Positions 17,201 to 25,902 are shown, numbered from the stretch's first letter. The stretch: DNA of 27,573 nt from Paulinella micropora (GCA_009731375.1 BJOX01000326.1:500943-528515), one strand, 5' to 3'. The notes: generated by a model not told the origin, from the sequence alone. Program-made: numbers and translations.

Positions 17201-19301
17201 CGTAGGCCTCCCGGCGCTGCTGAATGAGCTCCTTTAGCTCCCCGTCGAACCAATTGTTGGTGAAACGGGGTCGTATACATCTGGAGCCAAGGACCCGGTG
17301 CGCCGCCATTCGGAAGGACTGCGCCACTCGCTCGGTGACGTCATCTACCACCCGTTGGCTGTCGGCACCACCCGATAGGTCAAGCTCAGGCAGCTGATGC
17401 ACTCCAAGCTTCTGTAGGCAATGCTGGAATACGTCATCGAACTTGTCGCGTAGATAATCCAGCGCTTGCTTCGCAGCGTGATCATTACCCGAGACACCAG
17501 CACCAATAAGCTTATCAACACGAAAGGACCTGTAAGGTTTCGCAGCCCGCTTTGGCCGGCGCTGGCCGCTCCACGTCAGTTCGGCCCATACTGCCTTGTG
17601 GTCCGTATCAAGATCATCTTCGCATACTCCGAACTTTGCTCCAGATGCCAAGCCAGGCGACGCGCAGATGTAATCGAGGAGGTGCTTGCCTGTGCCCATG
17701 CCGCGCTGCTCACGCCGGGACCACCAGTAGGACCCTTCCACTGGGCACGAGAAGCCGCTCAGATTTCGCAGGCCCGTAGCGACGAGGACAGCCGCGAGTC
17801 TCTTGCCGTTCTCCGAACGTACCGGTGCTCCCTTATCATCGACCTCCCCGTGCTGACCGACGATGCCCTCCTCTTTTCGGCTGCATGCCGGCCCGAGCTT
17901 CGCGTTGGCATCCGCCACCGTGACCACAAGACCTTTGGCTCCAAAAAAAGCTATAGCTGCCTGCCAGGCCGCATACGCCTCTGACGACTCTTCTTCCTGC
18001 GTTTCCTGGGGAAAGTAGCCGTTGCCCACATAGATATCCTGAGCGCCGGTAACACCCGAGGCGATACGCAGCCACACTTGCTGCCGGTGGTCGACGGGGG
18101 CTGACACCAGGTTGCAATACGGACCAAGGAAGTTAGCCACCGCGAATAGAACCCCACCCTTGCAGCGATTTTTCTCGCTGACCTCCGCAGGTTTTCCAAA
18201 AATCCGGAATCCATCCAGGCTGCATTTGGAAAGTTGCTTCTTGCCCATGCGGTGCTCCTGAGCCCCGATGACTAGCCAGCCCTCGTGCTTGTAGAATGAT
18301 GCCCATTCCGCCGTGCCTACGTTGTCGTATCCCGTTTTACCCTGCCAGTTGTGACTCGCGACGAGTAGCTTGAAGCCGGTATCGAACTGCTTGGAGCGGT
18401 GCTTCTTGGCTCGTTTCCGGACCCGACGGCCGCGCTTGGCTTCCGCCCTCGTGCTGCCCCCCTCTGCAGGTGCTTGCGCAGGTTGGTCCCCCACTGCACT
18501 GGCCGCCGAATGCAGGGGCACCACATGCACATCAGCACACTCAGACACACACTTAGGTGCATCGGCAGCCAATTCCGAAGACACCACCTGCACATCATCG
18601 ACACATTCTTCATGCAGAGGCAAGACGCGATATCCCGTCGCAGCTTCCTCCTTCCGGACCGCCGCTTCCCCACGCAGATGGATGCGAATAAGCCTTCGGA
18701 CACGTTCCCTGTCCCTGAACCTGCGCCCAAGGGCCACATTGACCCCTCTGCCGAAGAATTTGAGATGTTTGAGTTGCTGCAACGCCGTCTGCCTGCTGTC
18801 ATCGTCCTCGTAGACCAGCTCCAGGTGACGAGACATTCGCTGGCCTTGCCACTCCATTACCGGGACCACCAGACCAAGACCGCTCATTTTGGAGGCGATC
18901 TCCTGTAGATTGGCGCGTTCTGAGAGCCCCCAGACAATCAGATTACGCCCGTCCTTGTCGTACCGATCTACCCGCCGGTACCGTCGAGGCGGCGGTGCCA
19001 TCTGCCATATAGCGCCGCTCGCCTTATGTTGAAGCGCCGACCCGTGTGCCAGGTTTGGGGAGGAAGGATGAGGCGCAGCTAAGATAGCCTCTCCACGTGG
19101 TTCAGGAATTCCGTCATATACGCGAGCCCTCATCCTCCCATCCTGGGACATCGGGCCAGAGCCCGTCGAAGAGGCATTCCCACGGGGATTGTCCAGGTCT
19201 TCGGCGATTCTACCTTGTCCCATAAGGGCCACAGTGGTAGCTCCGTGCTTCGCGTATTTGTAATCCATTGAGAGTAGTAGACGGCCAATGTCGCTGGCCA
19301 T
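14193..19301 (-). CDS. LINE polyprotein: endonuclease and reverse transcriptase
   Basis: A single frame of about 1,702 codons. ATG at 19301 is chosen because an in-frame TAA lies 15 nt upstream. Domains: residues about 118-205, RRM/ORF1p-like (NLIVWGL); about 290-307, a basic Arg/Lys cluster; about 309-575, APE-type endonuclease (ASHNWQGK, AQEHRM, VADANAKLG, LLDYI, DTDHKAVW); about 890-1200, reverse transcriptase (GGFRPGRRTTDQVF, FVDLRKAFPSV, QQGSPLSPTLFNVFMDEL, and the catalytic YADD near 1108); about 1440-1460, a C-x2-C-x9-H-x4-C zinc finger. The C-terminal tail has EEVIDLTEV (about 1596), the pattern of a SUMO-interacting motif, and QRSVSEFF (about 1639), the pattern of a PCNA-interacting box. 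The endonuclease nicks target DNA and the RT copies the RNA at the nick. EN, RT and finger order fits the jockey/I/R1-like LINEs; the clade cannot be set by eye. Confidence 0.97.
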   Translation of the reverse strand: MASDIGRLLLSMDYKYAKHGATTVALMGQGRIAEDLDNPRGNASSTGSGPMSQDGRMRARVYDGIPEPRGEAILAAPHPSSPNLAHGSALQHKASGAIWQMAPPPRRYRRVDRYDKDGRNLIVWGLSERANLQEIASKMSGLGLVVPVMEWQGQRMSRHLELVYEDDDSRQTALQQLKHLKFFGRGVNVALGRRFRDRERVRRLIRIHLRGEAAVRKEEAATGYRVLPLHEECVDDVQVVSSELAADAPKCVSECADVHVVPLHSAASAVGDQPAQAPAEGGSTRAEAKRGRRVRKRAKKHRSKQFDTGFKLLVASHNWQGKTGYDNVGTAEWASFYKHEGWLVIGAQEHRMGKKQLSKCSLDGFRIFGKPAEVSEKNRCKGGVLFAVANFLGPYCNLVSAPVDHRQQVWLRIASGVTGAQDIYVGNGYFPQETQEEESSEAYAAWQAAIAFFGAKGLVVTVADANAKLGPACSRKEEGIVGQHGEVDDKGAPVRSENGKRLAAVLVATGLRNLSGFSCPVEGSYWWSRREQRGMGTGKHLLDYICASPGLASGAKFGVCEDDLDTDHKAVWAELTWSGQRRPKRAAKPYRSFRVDKLIGAGVSGNDHAAKQALDYLRDKFDDVFQHCLQKLGVHQLPELDLSGGADSQRVVDDVTERVAQSFRMAAHRVLGSRCIRPRFTNNWFDGELKELIQQRREAYAAYRRDESNAEARLNWLRLRKQIRKATRAKKSASFKQVQEEAVKCQREQSSKRFWLLAKRLGGARRTKVSAPVQREDGSLACTLPEKVARWEEFRKNSVKPRENPASAAVVVECCAEAGSLEWEEAEAKRQFHWNDRFRDEVARAMKEHEVGEDTCEELDKPFTQEEVLARQRALNNHKACGEDKVKNEMLKYGGAYINGYLTQYFNWIREAERTPKAWGKGIIVNIPKGGDPTDPDNWRDISIISCLGKLYLSLLATRLTLFVDGPDKLRPEQGGFRPGRRTTDQVFTLWQRLKGRQQQKRESYVLFVDLRKAFPSVWRDGLFERLWKLGVRGKFWRTLRRCYEQTSSQVLVDGALTPEVLEGVGVQQGSPLSPTLFNVFMDELCDRLASALKITDVKRLNDIKALLYADDVALIAHSRTELQKMVNVVAKFAEDYRLEVNLKPGKTEIMPIYTSSKAKRPSIRERGEPVVWFRGQKLCVTSQYKYLGVVITDDLKWKEQALRATRVTEVATAGWYSLWCAGEIQARYRLMCWNQLVGAKLKYAFDVWRAPVSQLTKLEAAMLRPMRMILGISPKTSKWITLFLARSLSAERLWRAAQLKFYRRLRVLPEERFPVIASQVKSDWTAEAEGAIRDSMDLQQGLQELLNSSEKDLEGWCSTVDKWALQQDVKMVQQLMWDKREAGSDLTDGLRVILRQVFGTKEFPRWVALDDAHYNLLRRRLLSCNNRLRLYRSKLVSGMSPRCFCCHDDVNESLAHFLWDCPMHEGRRKQLLLSMQRLGGMAVGGAEGDGGSEEGGEVVGGEVVVEDVLLGREREGSVRQGWDDMSPVDQSRLFCKLFQGKSRFRSNFRLAALLGVTALRPPPKLDVLFGSYVSECWSAREGKREELGVEDGGEEVIDLTEVPSASVPPSPPSDVDVARRGRPRSVDVLARERGSGAQRSVSEFFSSANTLASSSSCTSQPPSAPAVAVAAMSVWCSDNALGWADPDDPMEAHVQDLDLML

Positions 19302-19854
19302 CACCGCCGCGCCTCTTTACGCCGAGGAAAGCGCCCGTCCATGCAAATAGCATCGGCGGTATCTGCAACACACACTACACGCATTTCCGCCGGTGTCACT
19401 GGACGCTGCCGCGTCGCTTCGTGCCCTTCGGCGCCCGCCAGCACCCCCAGCGTCGCCAGAACCTGCCTCACGCACTACACACACTCTCCATCGCATCGCC
19501 AACGCCTCTACTCTCATGCCTTATGGACTTTCAGCTGCTCCTAACAATACACATCATGAGGTACGGGTGTCCCCGAGTGGAGCCAGATCGGACGGCGTGC
19601 CGCTGAAACTCCTTCCCCCACGTGGGTATAGAAGGCGCGAACCTAGCGGTACCTATAGGGTCTTACAGACAAGTATAGTAATCCCAGCCGAAGCTGCTCA
19701 GTTAGAAATGCAACGGTGGAGGGTGTGAATGCATGGGGCAAGGCACGGCAACGCAGCAAGGCACTGCCAAGGCATTGGGACCGACTGAAGCCCCTCTCCA
19801 ACGTGCGCGTCATCATGTACTCCAGTTAGGCAACCCCGAAGAAGCGAAGATAGG

Positions 19855-19990
19855 GAGGAGACAAAACCCAGATAGGATGAAGATAAGATTAACATGAAGC
19901 CGAAATGGAGCCGAGTTGGAACAGGTCAACTCGGCCCCATCTCGGCTCAATGTGAATCCTATCTTCAACCCATCTCGGTACTGTTTCCTC
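19855..19990 (-). repeat. Long imperfect hairpin in the LINE leader
   Basis: Arms of about 64 bp (19855-19918 and 19927-19990) surround an 8-nt loop. The inner 21 bp differ at two sites and the next 19 bp at four. About half the mismatches are A versus G, so on the LINE sense strand they become G-U pairs, which would keep an RNA stem. It may be an RNA structure of the 5' UTR (translation, packaging or an internal promoter) or an inserted foldback element. Confidence 0.7.
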
Positions 19991-20293
19991 CGAATGCTCA
20001 CCTCAACAAGATCACCAAACCGGAACTGGAAGCCCCCAGGCATTTACTCGGCAGGAAATTCGGCGAAAATGGGCTAACCAGGAAACCAGACCCAAACCAA
20101 CAGCCAAGAAAAACGAGCCAACCAACAATCCAACAGACAACCCCACAACCTGCCTGGCCGAACCCCTACCGAGTAAATGCCCAGTTGAGAGTTGCGCATA
20201 TCCCGGTGACCGCCCTCCCCAAGCGGTCACCTTCGTGGGGAGAGGCCCAACCACCTCCTCTTCCCATGGAGTGCCATCTTGTGCACCCCTCCA

Positions 20294-20296
<3 letters not shown>

Positions 20297-20334
<38 letters not shown>

Positions 20335-20340
20335 GTAGTA
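20297..20340. repeat. (AAT)n tail of the LINE fragment, upstream of the full LINE
   Basis: AAT repeats ending in TAGTAG. On the sense (minus) strand this follows the 50-bp fragment at 20341-20390 and precedes the 5' end of the full LINE. Confidence 0.9.
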
Positions 20341-20390
20341 GGCTTCCTCAGACTATAGCATCAGATCCAGATCCTGGACATGTGCCTCCA
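20341..20390 (-). mobile_element. 50-bp 5'-truncated LINE copy
   Basis: Identical by eye to 14181-14230, the last 50 bp of the LINE, starting at the TGGAGGCACATG box and ending at GGAAGCC. (TTA)n lies on both sides. Extreme 5' truncation is typical of LINE insertion, and identity suggests recent activity. Confidence 0.9.
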
Positions 20391-20407
20391 TTAATAATAA
20401 TAGTAAC

Positions 20408-20476
<69 letters not shown>

Positions 20477-20531
20477 AATAGTAATAATAATAATAATAAT
20501 AATAATGATAATAATAATAATAATAATAATA
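20391..20531. repeat. (AAT)n microsatellite
   Basis: AAT repeats with GAT and CAA variants, upstream (minus sense) of the truncated LINE copy. Confidence 0.95.
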
Positions 20532-20614
20532 AAATCTGCCTTGGAGTGTTGACTGTGACATATTTGAGGGAAATCCCGATGAAAAAACCTAGTCACACTT
20601 GCTAAACAGAGTTC

Positions 20615-21020
20615 CAGCTCAATGGCCTCAAGGCGTTAAACTGTGACGCCAACTCATAACCCTTTGGTGGTAGATGCTGGGGAGGAGGGTCGTTGCGCGC
20701 GTAAAAGATCTTAAACTCCGCATATGCTGGTTGATAGCCCAGGACCCAGCAGACACCAGATTGTTATGGGTGGGGTTTCGAGGCAGCTCTAGCAACCGCG
20801 CTTGGTGTATGCACTTGCACATTCGGTGACGTCTTGCAAGAGGTTGCTGGGACTGCGGAATAACCTCGGCTTAGTGCAGTCTTGCCCTCAGGAGCTCCTG
20901 GCCCCGATCATCAGGCGAGAGACTGACACGGGGGGGTGGAGGACCTCGAACAAGGGTATTGGAGGCTTATGTCCGTTGAGGATATGCCATTAGCTGCATC
21001 AGTACGCCTTAGATATAGTA
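20615..21020 (+). mobile_element. Short interspersed family X, copy 1
   Basis: The first 247 bp are nearly identical, in inverse orientation, to 21963-22202. The last 170 bp match, inverted and diverged, 26702-26890. The 3' part has TGGAGGCTTATGTCCG and then GCATCAGTACGCCTTAGA, related to the shared LINE/SINE 3' box. A weak A-box-like TGATAGCCCAGGA (20732) and B-box-like GGTTTCGAGGC (20774) 40 bp apart hint at a tRNA-derived middle. No coding capacity is seen. Its own tail is not distinct; it meets the tail of SINE copy C head-on. Confidence 0.65.
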
Positions 21021-21036
21021 AATAATAATAATAATA

Positions 21037-21141
21037 TGGCTGATGCATTTCTGCACATGCGCCTCCATCGTCTCACCCGTGAGGGGAGTACGAAGAATCG
21101 ACGATAGGCTCTAATGACACCCCCGCAAGGGCGGTTCCAAC
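21037..21141 (-). mobile_element. SINE, copy C (fragment)
   Basis: Body and 3' box of the SINE family with a few substitutions, cut at both ends. The terminal GAGAAGCAC is missing and the 5' side stops in the body, each replaced by AAT repeats. Confidence 0.8.
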
Positions 21142-21206
21142 AATAATAATAAATAATAATAATAATAATAAATAATAATAATAATAATAGCAACAATGAT
21201 AATAAT

Positions 21207-21260
<54 letters not shown>
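21142..21260. repeat. (AAT)n microsatellite
   Basis: AAT/AAATAAT repeats with CAA variants between SINE copy C and family Y copy 1. Confidence 0.95.
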
Positions 21261-21261
<1 letters not shown>

Positions 21262-21388
21262 TATCTCCTGCCAAATTGCTGAGCCAAAAGGCCATGTGCA
21301 TCCAGTCCTCCATTCCATAAGGAAAGTCTCCACACCAATCGGTGGAATAAAGGAAGTGGCTGCATAGAACATTACTCTAGGAGCTTTA
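21261..21388 (-). mobile_element. Short interspersed family Y, copy 1
   Basis: About 95% identical to 27145-27284, in the same orientation. Both are flanked by AAT repeats or a gap. On the minus strand the 3' part reads ATGGAGGACTGGATGCACATGGCC, which resembles the shared box loosely, then about 32 nt to (TTA)n. Translated pieces (VMFYAATSFIPPIGVETF) look protein-like but have no start, and could be a fragment of a longer element's ORF. Confidence 0.6.
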
Positions 21389-21434
<46 letters not shown>

Positions 21435-21518
21435 GTGCTTCTCTGTCAATGGCTGATGCATTTCTGCACATGCGCCTCCATCGTCTCACCCGTGAGGGCA
21501 GTACGAAGAATTGACGAT
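21435..21518 (-). mobile_element. SINE, copy D (cut by gap)
   Basis: The 3' 84 bp of the SINE family, from GTGCTTCTCTG through the box and the GTGAGGG segment, then N. The 3' end and (TTA)n tail are as in copies A and B. Confidence 0.85.
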
Positions 21519-21962
21519 NNNNNNNNNNNNNNNNNNNNNNNNNNNNNNNNNNNNNNNNNNNNNNNNNNNNNNNNNNNNNNNNNNNNNNNNNNNNNNNNNN
21601 NNNNNNNNNNNNNNNNNNNNNNNNNNNNNNNNNNNNNNNNNNNNNNNNNNNNNNNNNNNNNNNNNNNNNNNNNNNNNNNNNNNNNNNNNNNNNNNNNNNN
21701 NNNNNNNNNNNNNNNNNNNNNNNNNNNNNNNNNNNNNNNNNNNNNNNNNNNNNNNNNNNNNNNNNNNNNNNNNNNNNNNNNNNNNNNNNNNNNNNNNNNN
21801 NNNNNNNNNNNNNNNNNNNNNNNNNNNNNNNNNNNNNNNNNNNNNNNNNNNNNNNNNNNNNNNNNNNNNNNNNNNNNNNNNNNNNNNNNNNNNNNNNNNN
21901 NNNNNNNNNNNNNNNNNNNNNNNNNNNNNNNNNNNNNNNNNNNNNNNNNNNNNNNNNNNNNN
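21519..21962. other. Assembly gap (444 N)
   Basis: Run of N. It hides the 5' part of SINE copy D and the 3' part of family X copy 2. Confidence 1.
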
Positions 21963-22202
21963 ATTCCGCAGTCCCAGCAACCTCTTGCAAGACGTCACCG
22001 AATGTGCAAGTGCATACACCAAGCGCGGTTGCTAGAGCTGCCTCGAAACCCCACCCATAACAATCTGGTGTCTGCTGGGTCCTGGGCTATCAACCAGCAT
22101 ATGCGGAGTTTAAGATCTTTTACGCGCGCAACGACCCTCCTCCCTACCACCAAAGGGTTATGAGTTGGCGTCACAGTTTAACGCCTTGAGGCCATTGGGC
22201 TG
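21963..22202 (-). mobile_element. Short interspersed family X, copy 2 (3' part in gap)
   Basis: Reverse complement of 20615-20861 with one substitution near the 5' end and a 7-8-bp indel (gatgctg present only in copy 1). The 5' end (CAGCCCAATGGCC on the minus strand) directly follows (TTA)n. Confidence 0.8.
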
Positions 22203-22210
22203 TAATAATA

Positions 22211-22308
<98 letters not shown>

Positions 22309-22420
22309 CATAATAATCATAATAAGCATAATAATCATAATAATCATAATAATAATCGTAATGATAATTATAATGATAATCATAATGATAATCATAATAA
22401 TAATCATAATAATAATAACA
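22203..22420. repeat. (AAT)n/(AATCAT)n microsatellite
   Basis: AAT repeats up to about 22305, then AATCAT/AATGAT variants. Asn-rich or Tyr-rich open frames are artefacts. Confidence 0.95.
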
Positions 22421-22467
22421 AGGCGCTGCGCGAACACCTGAAAGTATGGTTTGCTGCGCTTCGCCCC

Positions 22468-23165
22468 CCACCCCCCCCTCCTCCTCGGACCCCTCCTTTC
22501 CACAATCAATTGGGTAGGTTCAATTGCCGGAGGTAACCGGCATAAACCCTTCCGGCACAACTCTTAGAGCCTTGGAGCATTCTCAGCCATTCATTTTGGT
22601 GCCGGCTAATTCGCGTGGAGTACATACAATTTCCGGGCTGGGGTTCCTGGGGGGGAGGGCCCCCCGACCCCCCTATACCCATCGACAGGGTACGTTCAAT
22701 TGCCGGAGGTACCAGCAGAACGCAAGTGTCAGCTCTGGTGGCGCAAAAACCTAAAATTTCAGGTTTTTGTGCCTCCCGGCACTAAAGCTTTTGGATCTCC
22801 GAAGAGAGCGTACCGAGAGGTGTCGGGTACACCAAACATCAGCCTCAAACTCCCTTTGGTGTGCGTGAACGGCGCCTGGTGGCGCAAAACCTAAATTTTC
22901 TGGTCTCTACGCCACCCGGCGCCGCAATCTTTATATTTTCGAAGAGAGCTCATCAAGAAGTGTCAGATACACCAAATATCAGCCGCTAACTCCCTCTAGT
23001 GTGTGCAAACGGCGCCTGGTGGCACAAGACCTCGATTTTCTGGTTTGGGTGCCAACCGCGACCAAAACGGGTACGTACAATTGCAGGGCTGGGGTTCCCG
23101 GGGGGAGGGCCCCCCCGGACCCCCCCCTTACCCATCGACAGGGTACGTTCAATGGCCGGAGGCAC
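22468..23165. repeat. Direct repeats: C/G-rich 75-bp unit and three 140-bp units
   Basis: A unit with GGGGTTCC, G run, AGGG, C run, then TACCCATCGACAGGGTACG and CAATTGCCGGAGG occurs at 22635-22712 and 23086-23164, with a partial version at 22468-22535. Between them a second unit (CTGGTGGCGCAAAACCT, GAAGAGAGC, ACACCAAACATCAGCC) repeats three times, starting near 22735, 22876 and 23015. No frame is conserved through the copies, so non-coding satellite-like DNA is preferred. Confidence 0.75.
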
Positions 23166-23177
23166 CGGCAAGTACTC

Positions 23178-23703
23178 CTAAAAAAAAGGAATTTGGCATT
23201 CAGGACACTCCTCTAACGCAAATATTTGCATAAATTCCAAAAAAATTACATCAGCTTCAAGATCTAGTCTGGGGCTAGCAACCCTGTCAATATGAGCTCC
23301 CAACTCCTGGTTCACACAAACCATGATTTATTCCGGTGAGGGTGCAGAAAACAGGCTAAAGAACAAGGAATTTTCGTATTCAGGACACTCCCCTAACGCA
23401 AATATTTGCGTGAGTTCCAAAGAAATCATATCAGCATCATAGTCGAGTCTGGGGCTTGCTACCCTGTCATCATGAGCTCCCAACTCCTCCTGCTTCACAC
23501 AAACCATGATTTATTCCGACAGGGTGCGAAAAAAAACAAGGAATTTTGGCATTCAGGACACTCCCCTAACGCAAATATTTGCGTGAATTCAAAAAAAATC
23601 ATATCAGCATCAACATCGAGTCCGGGGCTAGCCACCCTGCAAATATGAGCTCCCAACTCATCCTGGTTCCCAAAAACCATGATTTATTCCGACAGGTGTG
23701 CGG
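23178..23703. repeat. Three-copy tandem repeat of about 176 bp
   Basis: CAGGACACTCC, ACGCAAATATTTGC, TCATATCAGCATC, GGGGCTAGC, ATGAGCTCCCAACTC and CATGATTTATTCCG recur in order. The CAGGACACTC core is at 23201, 23381 and 23554, so periods are 180 and 173 bp. Each unit contains the 12-nt perfect palindrome GCAAATATTTGC (GCAAATATTTGC with TGCAT in the first copy's flank). Units differ by substitutions and small indels. Satellite-like. Confidence 0.85.
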
Positions 23704-23719
23704 AAATGGGGGTGGACGC

Positions 23720-23757
23720 GGGGGGGGGGGGGGGGGGGGAAAATTTTNNNNNNNNNN
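23720..23757. other. G run and assembly gap (10 N at 23748-23757)
   Basis: About 20 G followed by AAAATTTT and N. Confidence 0.95.
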
Positions 23758-23785
23758 CACCCCCTACTCCCAACACCTTTCACGG

Positions 23786-23851
<66 letters not shown>

Positions 23852-23876
23852 GTAATAATAGTTAGTAATAATAATA

Positions 23877-23942
<66 letters not shown>

Positions 23943-23966
23943 TACTTCCTCTAAGGCATACTGATG

Positions 23967-24024
<58 letters not shown>

Positions 24025-24152
24025 ATCTATCTATCTAGCTACCGGCGTAAGTCGCGACGAGCCGCCGCCGAACTGCGCAGCCTATGTATGTATGTATGTA
24101 TCTATGTATGTATATATGTATGTGTATGTATGTATGTATTTATGTATGTATG
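23786..24152. repeat. (AAT)n, (TATC)n and (GTAT)n with a family X remnant
   Basis: AAT repeats (23786-23942), a 25-bp remnant of family X's 3' end on the minus strand (23943-23967, TACTTCCTCTAAGGCATAC), TATC repeats (23968-24040), a 40-bp GC-rich spacer, and GTAT repeats (24084-24152). The remnant is identical to the end of the X copy at 26702. Confidence 0.85.
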
Positions 24153-24440
24153 TCTTTCATGGATTATGGTTTCAAAGTCCAAAAAAGCAGAACATTCTAT
24201 GAACCGGCTCATTGAAAGAAGCAGTGATTAATTTATATTATTCAATACAACGAGGGATAAATGGAAGCGCTTCGATGTATTTTGGCGGCGTTTGGCCGCC
24301 GGGGGAAAATTTTTGCCTAATTTCTTTCTGAGTGTCAAAAGCTTACTTTCTATCGTAAAAGCACAATTTGCTTTGGAATGATGGTCGCAGTTTCCTGTGT
24401 AAAAACATGCTTCTTTTTCCACCAGAAAACTTGTTATTTA
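24153..24440. other. Unassigned spacer
   Basis: Non-repetitive AT-rich sequence with a small GGCGGCGTTTGGCCGCC inverted repeat near 24282-24300. No gene recognised. Confidence 0.5.
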
Positions 24441-24484
24441 TGAGCATAGATTTATATGTATACATATACATTTACATGTATGTT

Positions 24485-25044
<560 letters not shown>

Positions 25045-25049
25045 AAGAC

Positions 25050-25241
25050 CTGTTGTGGATATGCGTTCGACGGCTGCTGCATATTTATTTACTAGCTGCT
25101 GTTGTTGTTGCTGCTGATGCATGTGTGGCTGCATATTTACTGGCTGCTGTTGTTGTTGCTGCTGATGCATGTGTGGCTGCATATTTACTGGCTGCTGTTG
25201 TTGTTGCTGCTGATGCATGTGTGGATAATACATGCCCTGTC
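25050..25241 (-). CDS. Gln-rich exon-like segment with a 16-residue repeat
   Basis: On the minus strand a 48-bp unit occurs three times (plus 25093-25236), encoding VNMQPHMHQQQQQQQP, preceded by GQGMYYPHM. Gln/Met/His-rich repeats occur in RNA-binding and transcription-related proteins, but no named family is recognised. TTGATTTCCCAG before 25241 resembles a splice acceptor. After the repeats, a 4-bp ATTT duplication (about 25083-25090) shifts the frame: the original frame continues to VNKYAAAVERIS, whereas the shifted one gives MQQPSNAYPQQ, more like the repeats. The segment lies between (GA)n blocks and no start or stop is fixed, so it could be an internal exon, a broken exon or a chance minisatellite. 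Confidence 0.4.
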
Positions 25242-25295
25242 CTGGGAAATCAACTCCGGTTGACATACCTACACACGTATACATACGCACACATA

Positions 25296-25374
25296 CGCAC
25301 ACATACGTAAGCATACGTACATATGTACATACAAACATACATACATACATACATATCATCATCACCACCACTAC

Positions 25375-25468
<94 letters not shown>

Positions 25469-25479
25469 GAAAGAAAGAA

Positions 25480-25513
<34 letters not shown>

Positions 25514-25518
25514 TAGAG

Positions 25519-25559
<41 letters not shown>

Positions 25560-25562
25560 GAG
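25296..25562. repeat. (CATA)n then (GA)n/(GAAA)n
   Basis: CATACG/CATA repeats (25275-25358), then GA and GAAA blocks alternating several times (25374-25562). All purine on the plus strand from about 25374. Confidence 0.95.
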
Positions 25563-25611
25563 AAGGACCGTAAGGTAGATGCATCATGTTCGTGTCGCGC
25601 CATGACTGATC

Positions 25612-25871
25612 TAGAAACTAAGAAAGAAGAGAAGAAAGANNNNNNNNNNAAAAAAAAAGGAGACGAAGAAGAAGAAGAAGCAAAACAAGAAAGAAAGAAA
25701 GAAAGAAAAAAAGAAAGAAAGAAAGAAAGAAAGAAGGAAGGAAGGAAGGAAGGAAGGAAGGAAGGAAGGAAAGAAAGAAAGAAAGAAAGAAAGAAAGAAG
25801 GAAGGAAGGAAGGAAGGAAGGAAGAAAGAAAGAAAGAAAGAAAGAAGAAGAAGAAGAAGAAGAAGAAGAAG

Positions 25872-25902
<31 letters not shown>
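25612..25902. repeat. (GAAA)n, (GGAA)n and (GAA)n with a gap at 25640-25649
   Basis: Alternating GAAA and GGAA blocks (25690-25845), then GAA (25846-25902). Lys/Glu/Arg open frames are artefacts. Confidence 0.95.

Larger units (their letters stand above)
14181..20296 (-). mobile_element. Full-length non-LTR retrotransposon (LINE)
   Basis: Sense is the minus strand. The element spans a leader of about 1 kb (20296-19302), one intact ORF (19301-14193) and a 12-nt 3' UTR, then the (TTA)n tail. The 5' boundary is taken at 20296, where the sequence meets another (TTA)n block, itself the tail of a 50-bp fragment of the same LINE. The 3' boundary is confirmed by that fragment, which begins and ends in the same way. 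The intact ORF suggests a young copy. No separate ORF1 is visible in the leader; an RRM-like region fused to the N-terminus may serve that role. Confidence 0.9.

Noticed and set aside
21435-22163. Open frames crossing the 444-N gap
   Set aside because: They are open only because N has no stop codons; the flanks are SINE and family X sequence.
23406-23648. Repeated MREFQRNHISI / MREFKKNHISI frame in the 176-bp repeats
   Set aside because: The frame recurs because the DNA repeats in tandem; it is not kept through all units and indels shift it.
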